This document shows, piece after piece, positions 19,630 to 32,034 of a DNA stretch of 64,000 nt. Numbering within the stretch: the first letter of the stretch is position 1; every line of letters begins with the position of its first letter. A model generated the notes under the pieces. It was not told the DNA's origin and ran no database searches. It saw nothing but the letters and a program-made list of their open reading frames with translations. This DNA comes from Hyaloraphidium curvatum. Taxonomy: Eukaryota; Monoblepharomycota; Hyaloraphidiomycetes; Hyaloraphidiales; Hyaloraphidiaceae. Both the position numbers and the translations under genes were made by a program. Where the stretch lies: positions 186,001 to 250,000 of the forward strand of contig JAIVFI010000044.1 of the NCBI GenBank assembly GCA_025558095.1. Direction: 5' to 3'.

Positions 19630-22006
19630 TCACTCGGGCGGCTTCTCCGCCGGCTCGTCCGCGGGTTCGGGCGGCGGCACGCCTTCGTCCTCGGGCGGCG
19701 GGCCCTCTTCCGGCTTTGCGTCCTTCGGCCCTTCCTCAGGCTTGTCCGCGGGCGGTGCAGGCGGTTCGGGCGCCTTGCCTTCCGGCGACGGCGGGCCTCC
19801 ATCGGGCGCTTTGCCTTCCTGCGGCGCCGCTCCGTCGGGTGCCTTCCCCTCCTGCGGCCCAGGTCCCGGCTTTTCCGCCTCGGGCGGCGCGCCCCCGCCG
19901 GGCTTGCGCCGCGGCTTCTTGCGCGGCGGCTTGCCCTCGCCCTCCTTCGGCCCGGGAGCCTGCTGGTCCCCCTGCGGCGCGGGCTGGTCCGGTTTCTGTC
20001 CCTCTGCCGGTCCGGGAGGCGGAGGCGGCGGGGGCGGGGGTGCCGGCGGCGGGGCAGCGGCCGCTGCCGCCTCGGCCGCCTTCCTGTGTTCCTCCCTGAC
20101 GGCCCTCGCCGCCTTCTCCGCCGCCTCCTCCACCGCCTTGCGCTCCTTCTCCCCCAGCTCCGCCGAAAACCTGTCCAACCGCCCCTCGAACTCCTTCCAC
20201 CGCGTCCCCACCTCGCGCGCCGCCACGTCCCGCAGGTGCGGGCCCTGCCGGTCGAACAGCTCCAGCCCGGACCAGTGCTTCACCCGCGACATCATGGTCC
20301 CGTAGAAGCCGCCCTCGCGGATGCCGCCCATCTTTGCCGCGCGCTCGCCGATGGCCTCCCGGCGCTGCTTCTCGAACGCCCCCTCGCACGACTTGCCGAA
20401 GGAGGACTCGAACAGCACGACGAACATGGTGTTGGCCCACTCGAACACCGGGCGGGTGCACTTGGTCACGTCGTTGACGCTGACGCTCTCGTGCATGAGC
20501 CCGTTGCCGCACTGCATCTCCAGCAGCAGCCTGAAGGCGTCCGCGCGCGAGTAGACGTCGCGGTCGAGGATGGCCTCGACCATGGTCCCCAGGGGCCAGA
20601 TGTGGCCCGGCGGGGTGTGCGGCGACCCCGTGCCGCCAAAGAAGGGGATCTTCTTCTTCTTGCCGCGGTAGTTGTTGCGCGCGGCCGAGAACTCGGTCTC
20701 GAAGTAGTACTTGTTCTTGTCGCTGAGGAGGCGCTGCTTGGTGCGGAGGTAGGCGGTCTCGTCGTAGTGGCGGTAGCCGAGGATGGGGACCGAGAGGAGC
20801 GACGGGACGTTGGGGTCGTCGAAGTCCACCATGGAGGAGCCGAGGCCGTCGACCTCGTAGGCGTAGATGTACTCCTGCGTGTCCGATGTCTGGCAACGGG
20901 GTGGGCCGCCCATCAGGAACGGAAGGCGCGCTTGGCCGCCGCGCGTCCCCAACCTTGACTTTGCCGTACGTCTCGATGCCCTCCCTGATCTGCTCCGCCA
21001 TCTCCCCCGCCAGCTTCTCGATCTCCGGATCCCGCCACACCGCCGCGTTGAGCAGCACCGCCTTTTCCAGCGCGGCGCAGACGTACATGTTGACCGGCAC
21101 GTTGTACCCGTGGGCCTGCGCGTCGTCCGAGGGGCGGAACCCGCCCCAGACCATCCCCGTGTAGCCGACCTTGCTGCCCTTGCCCCCGTAGGGCAGCTCC
21201 TTGTACAGGTAGGGCGACTCCTTCTCGTGCTCCTGCTCGATGCGGTAGGTGCGCAGGGTGGTCAGGACGGCGTCGTGGATCACGGTCTCGTTGAGGAAGC
21301 GCTCGCGGCCCCAGATGGCCGGCTCGGTGCGGAAGTAGTTGTAGAGCAGGTTGATGAAGTAGGCGCCCGTGTCGGGCTCGTAGTTGCGCGTGCTCACGAA
21401 GCCGTAGCGGCCCAGCTCCATGTCGCCCTGGGTCAGGTCGGACTCGGTCTTCCACTTCTGCGAGAAGGAGTTTGCCCACGGGTCCAGGGCGAGCAGGTAG
21501 GCCTGCGTGCGGATGGCGGTGTCGACGAGGTTGCGCAGGCCGGGGATGGCGCGCACGCGGGGCAGGAACACGCCGATCTGCACGGCGCCGTCGCGCAGCC
21601 ACTCGTCGAGGATGTCGCCGGTGGCCACGAACACGCTCTGGCCGGTGCCGAAGACCTGCGTGCGGCCCTCGAGCAGCGTGTGGAACAGGCAACGGCCGCA
21701 CAGCTCCTCGACGAGCTTCATGTAGTCCGGGCCGAGCTCGGCGCGCAGTGCGGCTGCCATCGGCGGCGAGGCGAAGGCGGTGCCCGACGCCCACAGCTCG
21801 ACGTCGGGCCACTGGGAGGGCGGCGGGAGGACGAACTGTGCGGAGTCGACTTCGTCGGGGGGAGGCACGTCCGCGGGCGCGGCGAGGGACGGCAGCGGGA
21901 GCGGCAGCCGCGGCACGCGCCCGCGCAGCAGCAGCAGCGCGACGACGCCGACCGCGACCGCCGGCAGCGCGAGCCGCTTCAGCCGCGACGCGCCGAACCG
22001 CGCCAT
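19630..22006 (-). CDS. MUG157: GH125 family exo-alpha-1,6-mannosidase-like protein, 765 aa
   Basis: Member of glycoside hydrolase family 125, which contains fungal Mug157-type proteins. Two exons, with an intron at 20875-20953. A basic N-terminus and one hydrophobic segment (ALPAVAVGVVALLLL) predict a type II membrane protein facing the Golgi or exterior. Family motifs visible include TGDILDEWLRDGAVQ, TGMVWGGFRPSDDA, YNVPVNMY, IYAYEVDGLG, DDPNVPSLLSVPILGY, GTGSPHTP and NGLMHESV. After the catalytic domain (to about residue 580) there is a helical charged region and about 160 residues of Pro/Gly/Glu/Lys-rich low complexity, which is unusual for the family. Confidence 0.88.
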
Positions 22007-22177
22007 TGCGGACGCGTCGGGGGGAGCCGCAGAGCCGCAGCGGGTTAGCGCGCTAACCACTTCAAGCCCGGGGAAATCGCGCGCCTGGACTGCGCCTAGA
22101 TTTTTCGGCTTATTATAAACCGCACTCAACACCCCCGACACCCGTGTCCTGCCCTTCCGCCCCCCCAACGTCCCACC
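22007..22177. promoter_or_regulatory. Bidirectional promoter with TATA-like box
   Basis: Divergent spacer between the GH125 gene and COG5. A TATA-like TATTATAAA occurs at 22111-22119, about 60 nt upstream of the COG5 ATG. It stands out in an otherwise GC-rich spacer. Confidence 0.4.
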
Positions 22178-25134
22178 ATGTCCGACTCGGACGCGGCCGA
22201 CGACGTGTCGGTCGACGGCGCCGCGGAAGCCCCGGCCTCCGCGGCCCCGCTCAAGGCGCCCGCGCCCAACACGCCCGCCGCCATCCTCGCGCACCCGGAC
22301 TACGCGGACTTTGCCGCGGACGGCTTCGACGCGAACGCGTACGCGTCGGAGATCGTGCACTCGCCCGCCAGCGCGTACTACTCGGGCTCGGGCGGCATCT
22401 CGGCGTCGCTGCAGAAGCTCGCTTACAACGTCGAGTTCCTGAGGAAGCAGGTGGGGCGCCCCCTCGTTCCGACCCGCTTCCCCGCCTCTAAAACCGCATT
22501 CGGCTTCAGATACACGACCAGGTCGCCGCGCACTACGAGGACCTGCTGCAGCAGGTCACCGGTCTGCAGGACCTCGAGGGCCACCTCTTCAGCGTGCGCC
22601 AGGGCCTCGCCTCGCTGGACGGCACCATGGACAAGTGCGTCGCCCTCCCTCGCCTGTGTTCTGCTTGAAAACTCACCGCCCGCCCAATGCAGAATCCGGG
22701 CCAAAGTCCGCGCCCCCCACACGCAGCTCTCGCAGCTCACCCTGCAGCTGGAGCGTGTGCAGCTCGCCGCCGAGGTGCTCCGCCGCGTGATCCGGTTCCT
22801 GTACCTGTCGCGGCGGCTGGAGGCGCAGATGGCCGCGCACGCGGCGGCGGAGGGGAGGGAGGGGGGCGAGAGGGAGCTGGCAAAGGCCGCCCTGACCTAC
22901 TCCGAAATCGGTCGGGCCCGCCCGGCGCTTCCCACCTCTTTGCACGCTCACCCCTGCCTTCCCTTCCTAGAATCAATCCTCGAGGGCTCCGACCTCGCCG
23001 GCATCGACGCCGTCTCCCGCCTCCTCCCGCACCTGGCCACCTCCCGCGCCTCCATCGTCCGCGTCGGGGACGCCCACCTCCGCCGCGGCATGCAGACCGG
23101 CGACCAGAGCGCCCTCGCTTACGGCCTGCAGGTGCACCGCAACCTCGCGCAGCTCCCCCGCACCGTCAAGGCGGCCGCGGACGCTCTGCTGGAGGAGTGC
23201 AGCGAGCGCGTGAGGGGGGGGTTGGACGTGCAGGCTGCCAACAAGGACGCCAGGGACGGCACCGGCGGGGCGGGGAGCCAGCCGGCGGTCAGGAGGGCGG
23301 GTGGCAACGAGCCCGTGGCGTCGGCACAGGCGGCCGTTTGGGCGTCGGCCCTGTGGACGCGCCTGGAAAAGGCGGTGGACGGGGTGTACGGCGCCGTGGC
23401 CGAGGCGTACCTGCTCGAGAGGGTGCTGCGGAGGAGAAAGGATCCGATATCGGGGGCCACGTTCGAGGAGGAGGTGCTGCCGGCGTTTGGCGGTGAGGGC
23501 GTGGTCGAGTACGTGTGGCGGAATCTGGCGGCCAACTTTGACCGCGAGATCAAGAACGCGACAAAGAGTGGGTGGCATTGGCGCGGCGTTGGCGATCAAG
23601 TCGCTGAACGTAGACCCTGTCTTCCCACAGGCTCGGTCTTCCTGCTCCAGACGCTGCAGAACGCGTACCCACGCCTGCTGCGCCTCGTCAAGGACTTTTT
23701 CGTGCGCGTCCGCGTCATCAAGGGCGCCTTCAACGACCCCACCGCCCCGCAACCACCCGCCCCCGACCCCCTGCCCCTGACTCCGGGCGCCTCCTCCGCC
23801 TCCCTCCCCGACGACCCCACCGACCCGCACGAGCTCCTCTTCCTCCGCTCCCTCTCCCCCCTCGCCACGGCCTACATCCAGCGCTCCGCCACCCGCATGT
23901 TCGACCCCATCAACCTCGCCTTCCCCGGGGAGCGCGCGGCGCGGTGGGTCCCCGCCCGCGAGGACTCGGAGAGGATCGTCCGCGTCGTCGCGGCGGAGCT
24001 GGAGCAGGCGCGGTTCGACGCCAAGCTCCTCCGCAGCGTGGGTAGGAACGCCGGCAAGGCGGCGCACGCGTTCGCGGTCAAGGCCGAGGGGCTGGTGTCT
24101 GCGTACGACCTCGCGCCCGTGATGGCGGGGCCGGCGGCGCCGGGGTTGGTCACCGATCTGGAGCTGGTCAACGCGCTGTTCTGGTTCGAGGACGGGGTGT
24201 GGAGGGTGCTGGAGGAGTACGAGGTGGCGTCGGGCCTGGTGGAGGAGATGGGGCCGGCGCTCGAGGCGGTGCGAAAGGTGGCCATGGCGGCGGTGGAGCC
24301 GCTGTTCAGGAACATGGGGAAGGAGCTGGAGGCGACGATCGTCAAGATCCACAAGGAGGACTACCACAAGTGGGTTTTCGTCGTCTTTGTTTGCGCCCGA
24401 GTTGCTGACGCATGGGTTTCAGATCCGCGCCCGCCAAGGCGGCGGGCGTCGTGCGGGTCGGGACGCCGTCCACGGACGCCGACGGCCAATACCTCAAGGA
24501 GCTCGGGACCAGGCTCAAGTGGATCCAGAAGGAGGTTGTCGCGCGGCTCACGGCCCCCGGCGACGAGTCGCGTTCGTGGGTCCGCGCTCTCGCGGCGCGC
24601 GTGCTGGACCTCTTCCTGCGGCACGCATCCTTGTGCCGCCCGCTTTCGGAACCGGGCAAGCTGCGGCTGGCCAACGACATGACGCAGGTCGAGTTCCTGC
24701 TCAACCAGTTCCTGGTCGACTCGGGGATCAAGAACGGGCTCAACGCCGCCTCCACGGACCCCACGGACGAGCTGGTCTCGGCGTACCGCCACCTGCGCGC
24801 CTTCAGGCCCCTGCTCTTCCTGGACCTGCAGCAGCTCGTCGCGCCGCACCACACCTCGCAGATCCAGACGCTGATCGTGGTGCACCACCTGTTCGTGCGC
24901 TCGCCGGCGGGCACGCTGCTGCTCCCGCACGAGCGCTTCGGGTGGAACCAGCAGCAGTACTCGGAATGGCTGGACTCGCACCCTGAAAAGGACCAGATCA
25001 CGCTCGCGGAGCGGTGCCTGGAGGAGTACGTCAACGACGTGAGGAGGAAGGGCGAGAAGGAGTTTGTCGCCGAGTTCCCCGTCGTGCGGACGGTGCTGGA
25101 CGAATGGAAGGCGCGGTTGGCAGGGGAACGCTAG
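22178..25134 (+). CDS. COG5: Conserved oligomeric Golgi complex subunit 5, 887 aa
   Basis: Subunit of the COG tether for retrograde vesicles at the Golgi. Six exons, with introns at 22451-22509, 22635-22692, 22911-22970, 23568-23630 and 24370-24422. Family features run in order: the N-terminal SLQKLAYNVEFLRKQ and IHDQVAAHYEDLL; the coiled region IRAKVRAPHTQLSQL with RVIRFLYLSRRLEAQ; LQVHRNLAQLPRTVK; NAYPRLLRLVKDFF; and SATRMFDPINLAFPG, which matches the COG5 pattern LSRLFDPINLVFP. The C-terminal half contains a conserved helical bundle (TQVEFLLNQFLVD, LVSAYRHLRAFRPLL). Length agrees with metazoan and fungal COG5. Confidence 0.9.
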
Positions 25135-25173
25135 ACGCGGGGCGGGTGTATTACTCTATCTTGGAAGAACGGG

Positions 25174-27379
25174 CTATTTGCGACCTAGCTCCTTGTCGAC
25201 TGCCGCGATCTCGGCCTTGATGGCCTCAAGCTTCTTGCCGACCTCCTGCCGCTTCTTTTCCGCCTCGGGCTGCGAACCCAGCTGGTGCAGGTTCAGCACC
25301 TCGTCCTGGTGCTCGAGCAGCTTGCGCCGCCTCCTGGCCCACAGATCCGCCATGCTGCTACCAGACCGGCGCAGCTCCGCTTCGGCGTACTCCATCGATC
25401 TCACAGCGTCGGCACGGGCCCTGAGGAGGAGTGCGGCGTCCCTGTGCCGGCCGTTGTAGTCTTCATACGCGTCCTCGAGCTTGCGATGAGCGCGATCCAA
25501 GGCCTTGGAGACGGACTGCGTGGCGCCCGAGGGGTCCTGCATGGGAACGCGGGAAGGCAATAAGTGTATTGCGCGCAGCGTACACATGCGCCCCGTCAAA
25601 CCTTGGTGATCGAGGTATCTATCCGGCCGATGAAGACCACCGAAGCCAGGAACACGAAAATGCCCGTCGCGATCACCAGCGGTTTTCGCAGGTAGGCTGT
25701 GACGGGGAAGCGGTAGGTGACCTGCAACCAAAACATCAGACCGCCTCACGAAGAAGCCCCTGAAGACCCACGATGAACTCGGACCACATCTCGTCGACGA
25801 ACCGCTTCTTCACAAAGACCCGCGTGGGCCTTCCGATGCTGTCAAAGTAGCTGTAGGTGGTCTTGTCGTTTTCGCTGTCGGCTTCGAACGGCAAGAACAC
25901 CTTGATATCGCTGCAGCAGAAACCTCGTCAACGCGATAAACGACACATGCTCCGGCCCTCTCACCTGGCGCCCTCAGGCAAGATGACCTCCAACGTCAGC
26001 TTGTCCGCAGGCACGTTCTTCAGGCCCTCATAGACGCGCGCCTTCAGGACGTAGCGTCCTTGGCTCGAGTCGTACTTGACGAGCGGCTCCCGGCCCGAGG
26101 ACATCGGAACCTCGTAGCCGTGGCTCCACGAAAACTTCCAGCCCCCGTAGATGGGGTAGCGCGGCCGCATTTCAAAGACCGAGTGCGAGGCTTCGTTGCG
26201 GAAGTGGGACGTCGACACGTTGCCGTCCACGTCCCTGTACCACGGGTCCCTGGCTCCTGCGGGCCAAAAGAGCTTGAAGCCGCTCGCGACCATGGTCCCG
26301 TCGGCACCACCGTAGTTCTGGGACCTGGCGAAATCGATCCGCGAGAAAGGTTCCCGCAGTCTGGGCGAGGTTCGTCAACGGCGAGCAAGCCACCGATTGG
26401 TGCCTTTCCCTACCTTGGGCCATCGTGAACGAGGACAGAATCCTCCGAAAACTCGACCTTGGATTGCCAGTGGCTGACTTGTATCTTCCTCGTAACGCTC
26501 TCGAGCACGAGGACGGGGTAGGGCACCTCGAAATGGAAGCGAACGGGCTCGCGCTTGTGCGGTGCGAGCTCTCCCTTGAAAGTGAAGGAGTATTGGTTGC
26601 CGGAGACCGACGACGCCGCCGGGCTGTGGGAGTGGACCTTCCCGGGCGGAGTCCTGTGGGGAGGCAGTCGTTCAGCGACGTGGTTTCCTTCGCGCAACAA
26701 GGACCCACTTGACCGTGGTCTTGGACTTCTCCGTGGTGTAAGGCGAGTCGAAGTACTGGTTGCCCTCGTAGACGCGGGAGGTGCGGTCGCTTTGGCTGAT
26801 CTTCTTGGGCAGGTTCTCCGTCAGGTGCACGTAGCTTGTGCCCACGACCAGTTGCACGGAGTCGCCTGCAGGCAGAGGTGCCGGAAGGATGACCTTATAG
26901 AATTGCTTGCCTCTGGAAGAGACAAAGACGCGTCAGGAGGGGAGACTGCCCATCCGCGAAGGAGCTCACATGGTCGCGTCGTACTGTCCCTTCTGCACCA
27001 CCAGCTTCGTCTTCTCCCCTTTAACGATGACTTCGAGCGACGCAAGATGCAAATCCGCCAGCGCAGAGTCAATGGTGACGTAGTAGGCATCCTCGGGCCC
27101 CGAGGCCGTGTTCTTCGCCGTGACCGTCGCGACTTCCCGCACGATGGCGGGGTTCTGAAGGTCCACGACGCGAACCACATTCGTGTTCACGAAGTGTTGC
27201 GGCGCAATGAATGGCACCGCGTTGACCGAGGACGACGACGCCGCGGAGACCAAGGGCGCGTTCCGGGCCGAAAGGAGCGCGACGAAGGCCGTCGCCAGGA
27301 CCCAGAGCGAAGCGGCTGGGCCGAGTGCCGGCAAGCTCCTGCGAGCGACGCGGGATCGCGCGCCCGAAAGGCCCCTCAT
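25174..27379 (-). CDS. OST1: Oligosaccharyltransferase subunit OST1 / ribophorin I, 623 aa
   Basis: Non-catalytic subunit of the ER oligosaccharyltransferase that N-glycosylates nascent proteins. Seven exons, with introns at 25537-25601, 25722-25771, 25911-25964, 26361-26413, 26654-26708, 26913-26969. The ATG at 27379 begins a long N-terminus with a hydrophobic signal (AASLWVLATAFVALLSA). Lumenal family signatures are VVRVVDLQNPAIVREV, GNQYFDSPYTT, HFEVPYPVLVLESVTR, DGPRLREPFSRIDF, PRYPIYGGWKFSW and the Lys-Val-Phe-Leu-Pro-Phe region. One membrane segment (PLVIATGIFVFLASVVFIG) is followed by a ~130-residue cytosolic coiled-coil tail. The total is close to the human protein (607 aa). Confidence 0.92.
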
Positions 27380-27554
27380 CGCAAGGATGTGCTCAGGGAA
27401 CGCAGGTCTGCAGTGCAGGGACGCGACTGTGTGCGTCACCGCCGCGATTACAAGGTTTCAACGCCTCTCTAGCTTCAGCTTCATTACATGGCGATGCTCT
27501 ATGTTACTACTCAGTCTTCCTCAGTGACAAAGCCAGTGATTCCATGCTTTCGGC

Positions 27555-30500
27555 TCAAGCGTCGACCCCCGTCCGCCAGCTCCTCCAGCTGCGGGCCGAT
27601 TCCTGCTTCTTGTACGATCCCGAGTTGTACTTCTCGAGCGCGTCCACCAGCACGCAGGCGACCTTGGAATCGTTGATAATGCCGACGCCAAGGTCGACCG
27701 ACGTGCGGCGCAGGACGTAGTTCGGGTCCGTCGTGAGCTCGGGGCGCTCGCGGGCGAGGTTGATCGTGAGGCTGATCTTGTTCTCGGCGAAAACCTGGCG
27801 CGCCGACTTCTTGTCGCCGAGGATCTTGACGATCTGCCCGTCCGGAACGATCGGGCGGGATCCCTTGATGCCGCGGATCTCGAGGAACTGCGTGGTCTCG
27901 CTGCTGTCCGTCAGGACCTTGTACCCCTGGTTGGTGAGGGACTCGCAGATGTAGGCAAACTCGTCCATGTTGGTGAGGTGGTCGCAGCCGACAGCCACGG
28001 AGCTGCTGAGAGCCATGGGAAGCTGCTTGACGTTCTGGTGGTTGCTGAGCAGGCCCACGAGGAAGGCCTCGTGCACGTCCCTGCCAAAGCAGGCCACCTC
28101 GCCCGTCGAGGCCATTTCCACGCCGAGCATGGGGTCGGCACCGCCAAGGCGGGTCCACGAAAAGATGGGGACCTTGACGCACTTGTACGGGCGGTCCTGC
28201 TTCATGAGATCCGTGGCGGGAGCCGCCGTCTTGAGCGACGGGTGCCTCATGATGGCGCGCGTGGCCAGGTCGATGAAGTTAATGTCCAGGGTCTTGGAGA
28301 CGTAGGGGAAGGAGCGCGAAGCGCGGAGGTTGCACTCAATGACCTTGAGCTCGTAGGGGAACCCCTTGTGGTGGCCGTGCTCGTGCGGCTCGAGATCGCG
28401 CTTGATGATCTGCATGTTGAAGGGGCCCGTGATCTTGAAAGCAGCCGCGACCTTCTCGGCAATGATACGGCAGTCGTCGACGACAGCGGGAGTCAGGGGC
28501 TTCAGGCCGATCTTGGGCAGGCCGCCCTGCTTGGAGATTTCGTCCACCGTCGCCACGATCGGAGGGAGGACGAGGGTGGCATCTCCGGAGTGCACGCCGG
28601 CATTCTCGATGTGCTGCGACACGGCGTACGTCACGAGCTTTCCGTCCTGTCCGACGGCGTCCACGTCGAGCTCCTGCGCTCCGTTGATGAACTTGCTGAT
28701 CACAACAGGGTACTCCTTGGAGACCGCGGCAGCGTGGCCGAGGAACTCCACGAGGTCCTCGTGGGTGTGCGCAACCTTCATGGCCGCGCCCGAGAGCACG
28801 TACGAGGGCCGAACGAGCACGGGGTATCTGACAGGGAGACGCATCAGCTTGCGCGACGTCCACGACAACGACGTACGCACCCGACACGCTGAGCAAACGA
28901 CTTGGCGTCGTCCATGGAGGTCAGTTCCTGCCAATCAGGTTGGTCCACCCCGATGGTGTCCAAAGTCGAGGAGAACTTTTCGCGATCTTCAGCACGGTCG
29001 ACGTCAACCGGGCTCGTGCCGAGCACGTTGATGCCACGGTTCCACAGCTTGAGAGCGATGTTCTGCGGGAGCTGGCCGCCCACGCTGACGATCACGCCCG
29101 AGGACTGCTCCAACTCGAAAATGTCCATGGTGCGCTCGAAGCTGAGCTCCTCAAAGTACAAGCGATCGCACTCGTCAAAGTCGGTCGACACGGTTTCCGG
29201 GTTGTAGTTGACCATGACGGTGCGGTAGCCGAGGTCCTTAAGCGTGCGGATCGTGGCGACTCCGCACCAATCGAACTCCACCGAGCTGCCAATGCGGTAG
29301 ACGCCAGAACCGAGCACCATGATGCCCTTGTCGTCAAATTTGACGTCGTTGGTGATACCGTTGTAGGTCGTGTACAGGTAGTTGGTCGGGGCCGGGAACT
29401 CGGCCGCAAGGGTGTCGATACGCTTGACGACGGGAATGATGCCGAAAGACTTGCGCAGGGCGCGGACGGCGAGCTCCGTCGAGGCCGTGAGGTCCGCAAT
29501 CTGCTTGTCAGAGAAACCGGCCTTCTTGGCCTTGTTCAGAAGCGGGACGGGGATCTGCGAGGTCTCGAGCTGGTAGTTGGTCTTGACCACCGGGGGAGAC
29601 TGGGTGGCGTCGATGTCCTCCTTGACCGGCGTCGGGCCGCGATACTTCTGCAGTTCAGTGCGGATGTTGACGATGTTCTCGAGCTTGTACAGGAACCACT
29701 TGTCGATCTTGGTGAGCTCCCAGATCTTGTCAACGGAGTAGCCCTTGTCGATCATGGCGTTGGCGACGGCAAACAGACGGCGGTCCGTGGGCTTCTGCAG
29801 CACAGAGTCCAGGTTCTCGAAAGGAAGGGATTCGAAACCCTGGAAGGAGGGATCCACCATGCGGATGGCCTGCGGAGCGATCGCTGCTCAGTCACGCAAT
29901 AGAATTCCGGCCTCATGCGTCCGCACCTTCTGCAGAGACTCCTCGAACGTGCGACCGATGGCCATGACCTCTCCCACACTCTTCATCTGGCTCCCAATGT
30001 CGCGGCCGACGTGGGCAAACTTGGCAAGATCCCAGCGGGGAATCTTTGTGACGATGTAGTCCAAACTCGGCTCGAAGTTGGCGGTGGTCGATTTGGTGAC
30101 GGCGTTGCGCAGGTCGGGCAGGCTGGCGCCAAGCGCGATCTTGGCCGCGACGAAAGCAAGGGGGTAGCCGGTGGCCTTGGAAGCCAGCGCACTCGAGCGC
30201 GACAGGCGGGCGTTCATTTCGATGACGCAGTACTCGAGGCTGTTGGGGTTCAAGGCGTACTGCACGTTGCACTCTCCGACGACGCCGACGTGGCGAACGA
30301 TCTTCATGGCTGCAGTGCGCAGCATGTGGTATTCTTCGTCGGAAAGGGTCTGCGAAGGGGCAACGACGATAGAGTCTCCGGTGTGAACGCCGAGCGGATC
30401 AAAGTTCTCCATGTTGCAGACGGTGATGCAGTTGTCCTCGGCGTCGCGGACGACCTCGTACTCGACCTCCTTCCAGCCGCGCATCGACTTCTCGACCAGA

Positions 30501-31494
30501 ATCTGGGGAGAAAGCGATAGCGACTTGGAAGCGAGCTGCTCCAATTCCGCGCGGTTCTCGGCAAAGCCGGATCCGAGACCGCCCAGCGCGTAGGCAGAGC
30601 GAACGATGATCGGGTAGCCGATCTTTTCCGCGGCTTCCAGCGCGGCATCGACGGTCTCGACGGCAAAGGAGTAGGCGCAGGGGATGTCGATGTCTTCAAC
30701 ACGCGGCGTCAGCAGCGCTGCCAAGGCATCGACGGCAAACCTCACCTTTGAGGGCCTTAGCAAAGAGGTCACGGTCCTCGCTGAGTTCCAGAGTACGGAT
30801 CGACGTGCCCAGAACCCTGACGTTGTACTTTTCGAAGACGCCCATGTGGTAAAGCTGGACGCCGACGTTGAGCGCGCTCTGGCCGCCGAAAGCCAGCATG
30901 ATCCCGTCCGGCTTCTCCTTCTGGATCACGTATTCGATGAACTCGGCGTTGATGGGGAGGAAATAGACCACGTCCGCCAACTCCTCGGCCGTCTGGTTGG
31001 TGGCGATGTTCGGGTTGATAAGCACAGTGAAGACACCCTCCTCTTTGCAGGCCTTGATGGCCTGGGAGCCTGCACAGTGCCCGTGAGCGAATGGATCACA
31101 TCGCGGGCCCCGAAGCAATCATACCCGAGTAATCAAACTCGCCAGCCTGCCCAATGCTGAGCCCTCCAGACCCGACAATCAGCACCTTCTTAGCCAACGG
31201 CCCGTTCTTGAGGGCCGACCCCGGGTTGGCCGGCGGGGCAACGGTCGCGTACTGGCGCCGGTTCGGTCCGCACGTCGCGAACATGGCCTGGCCCGAGTAG
31301 AACCGGAATTTTTCTTCCGGTGTCAGCCGCTCGACCCATTTGGGATCGGAAACCGGTTGCCGCGGCTTCGGTTGCGAAGAAATCCCGCGAACGGTAGGGC
31401 CCTTGGGGCCAAGACCAGCAGGCGGCGCCACCCGGGGGGTCGGCGGAACGAAGAACGGCGCCGCCAATGGCCGCAGCCACGGCAAGAGCCGCAT
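27555..31494 (-). CDS. CPA2: Carbamoyl-phosphate synthase, large chain (arginine-type), 1240 aa
   Basis: Makes carbamoyl phosphate from bicarbonate, ammonia supplied by a separate small subunit, and two ATP, for arginine synthesis. Five exons, with introns at 28828-28880, 29870-29926, 30694-30745 and 31070-31124. The order is: an N-terminal extension of about 110 residues rich in Pro/Arg, consistent with a mitochondrial presequence; the first carboxyphosphate domain ([63 protein letters not shown]); the oligomerisation domain; the second ATP-grasp domain ([33 protein letters not shown]); and the C-terminal MGS-like regulatory domain. No amidotransferase or ATCase domain is fused, which excludes the pyrimidine CAD/Ura2 form. 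Confidence 0.93.
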
Positions 31495-32034
31495 GGTTTT
31501 CGACGCTAAAATCGAGTCGGAAATGATTAGATCAGCATCTTAGGTCCGCAGCTGTCCGAAAACTCACGCTGCATCGCGTGCAGCCCGTCGTCCCCGCCCG
31601 ATAGCTGGACGATAGCTGGACGGTTCCCCAAGAACGACCCTAACGTCTACAAGCGGCCGAAGTAGGAATGATAAGGGGTTCGAGAGCGCGCCAGGCAGTT
31701 CGTGGCGTCCGATGGCAGCCGAAAGAGACGAAAGACGACCAGGTCGTCGCCAGGAAAAACGTGGGGGGCGGAGAGCACCGGGGCGTTGTCACTCGTCAGC
31801 ACGAGTCGGCGGCCGGCCAGAAGTTTGATCTGACCGCGATGCACGCCTGGATCGACAGGAACCTGCTGGGCGGCGTCGCCTGGGGCCGGGAAACGCGCTC
31901 GCGTTCGCTTATCTCTCTGACGGATTGCTTGGCGGGGCGCCACCGCAAACACACACCTTCCCGTTGCCCTCGGCTCTGTTTTGACAGAATGAAGAGGAGA
32001 AAGCACGATCAGAATCTAATCTGAAATCATTCAA
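31495..32034. other. Intergenic, CPA2 upstream region
   Basis: 540 nt between the CPA2 start and the 3' end of the next minus-strand gene. A short near-duplication (GATAGCTGGACG-type, about 31599-31622) is seen, and nothing else. An uORF-controlled leader, known for the small subunit in some fungi, cannot be judged here. Confidence 0.4.

Noticed and set aside
20867-22048. 393-codon plus-strand frame
   Set aside because: Antisense of the GH125 gene; Val/Asp/Glu/Gly bias typical of the complement of a conserved GC-rich gene.
22973-24367. 464-codon minus-strand frame
   Set aside because: Antisense shadow of COG5, without recognisable domains.
25722-25771. 20-nt 'intron' GTCTGA...TTGCAG in OST1
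   Set aside because: Too short for splicing; a 50-nt intron starting at the upstream GTGGGT gives a better junction (SEFI joined to VTYRFPV).
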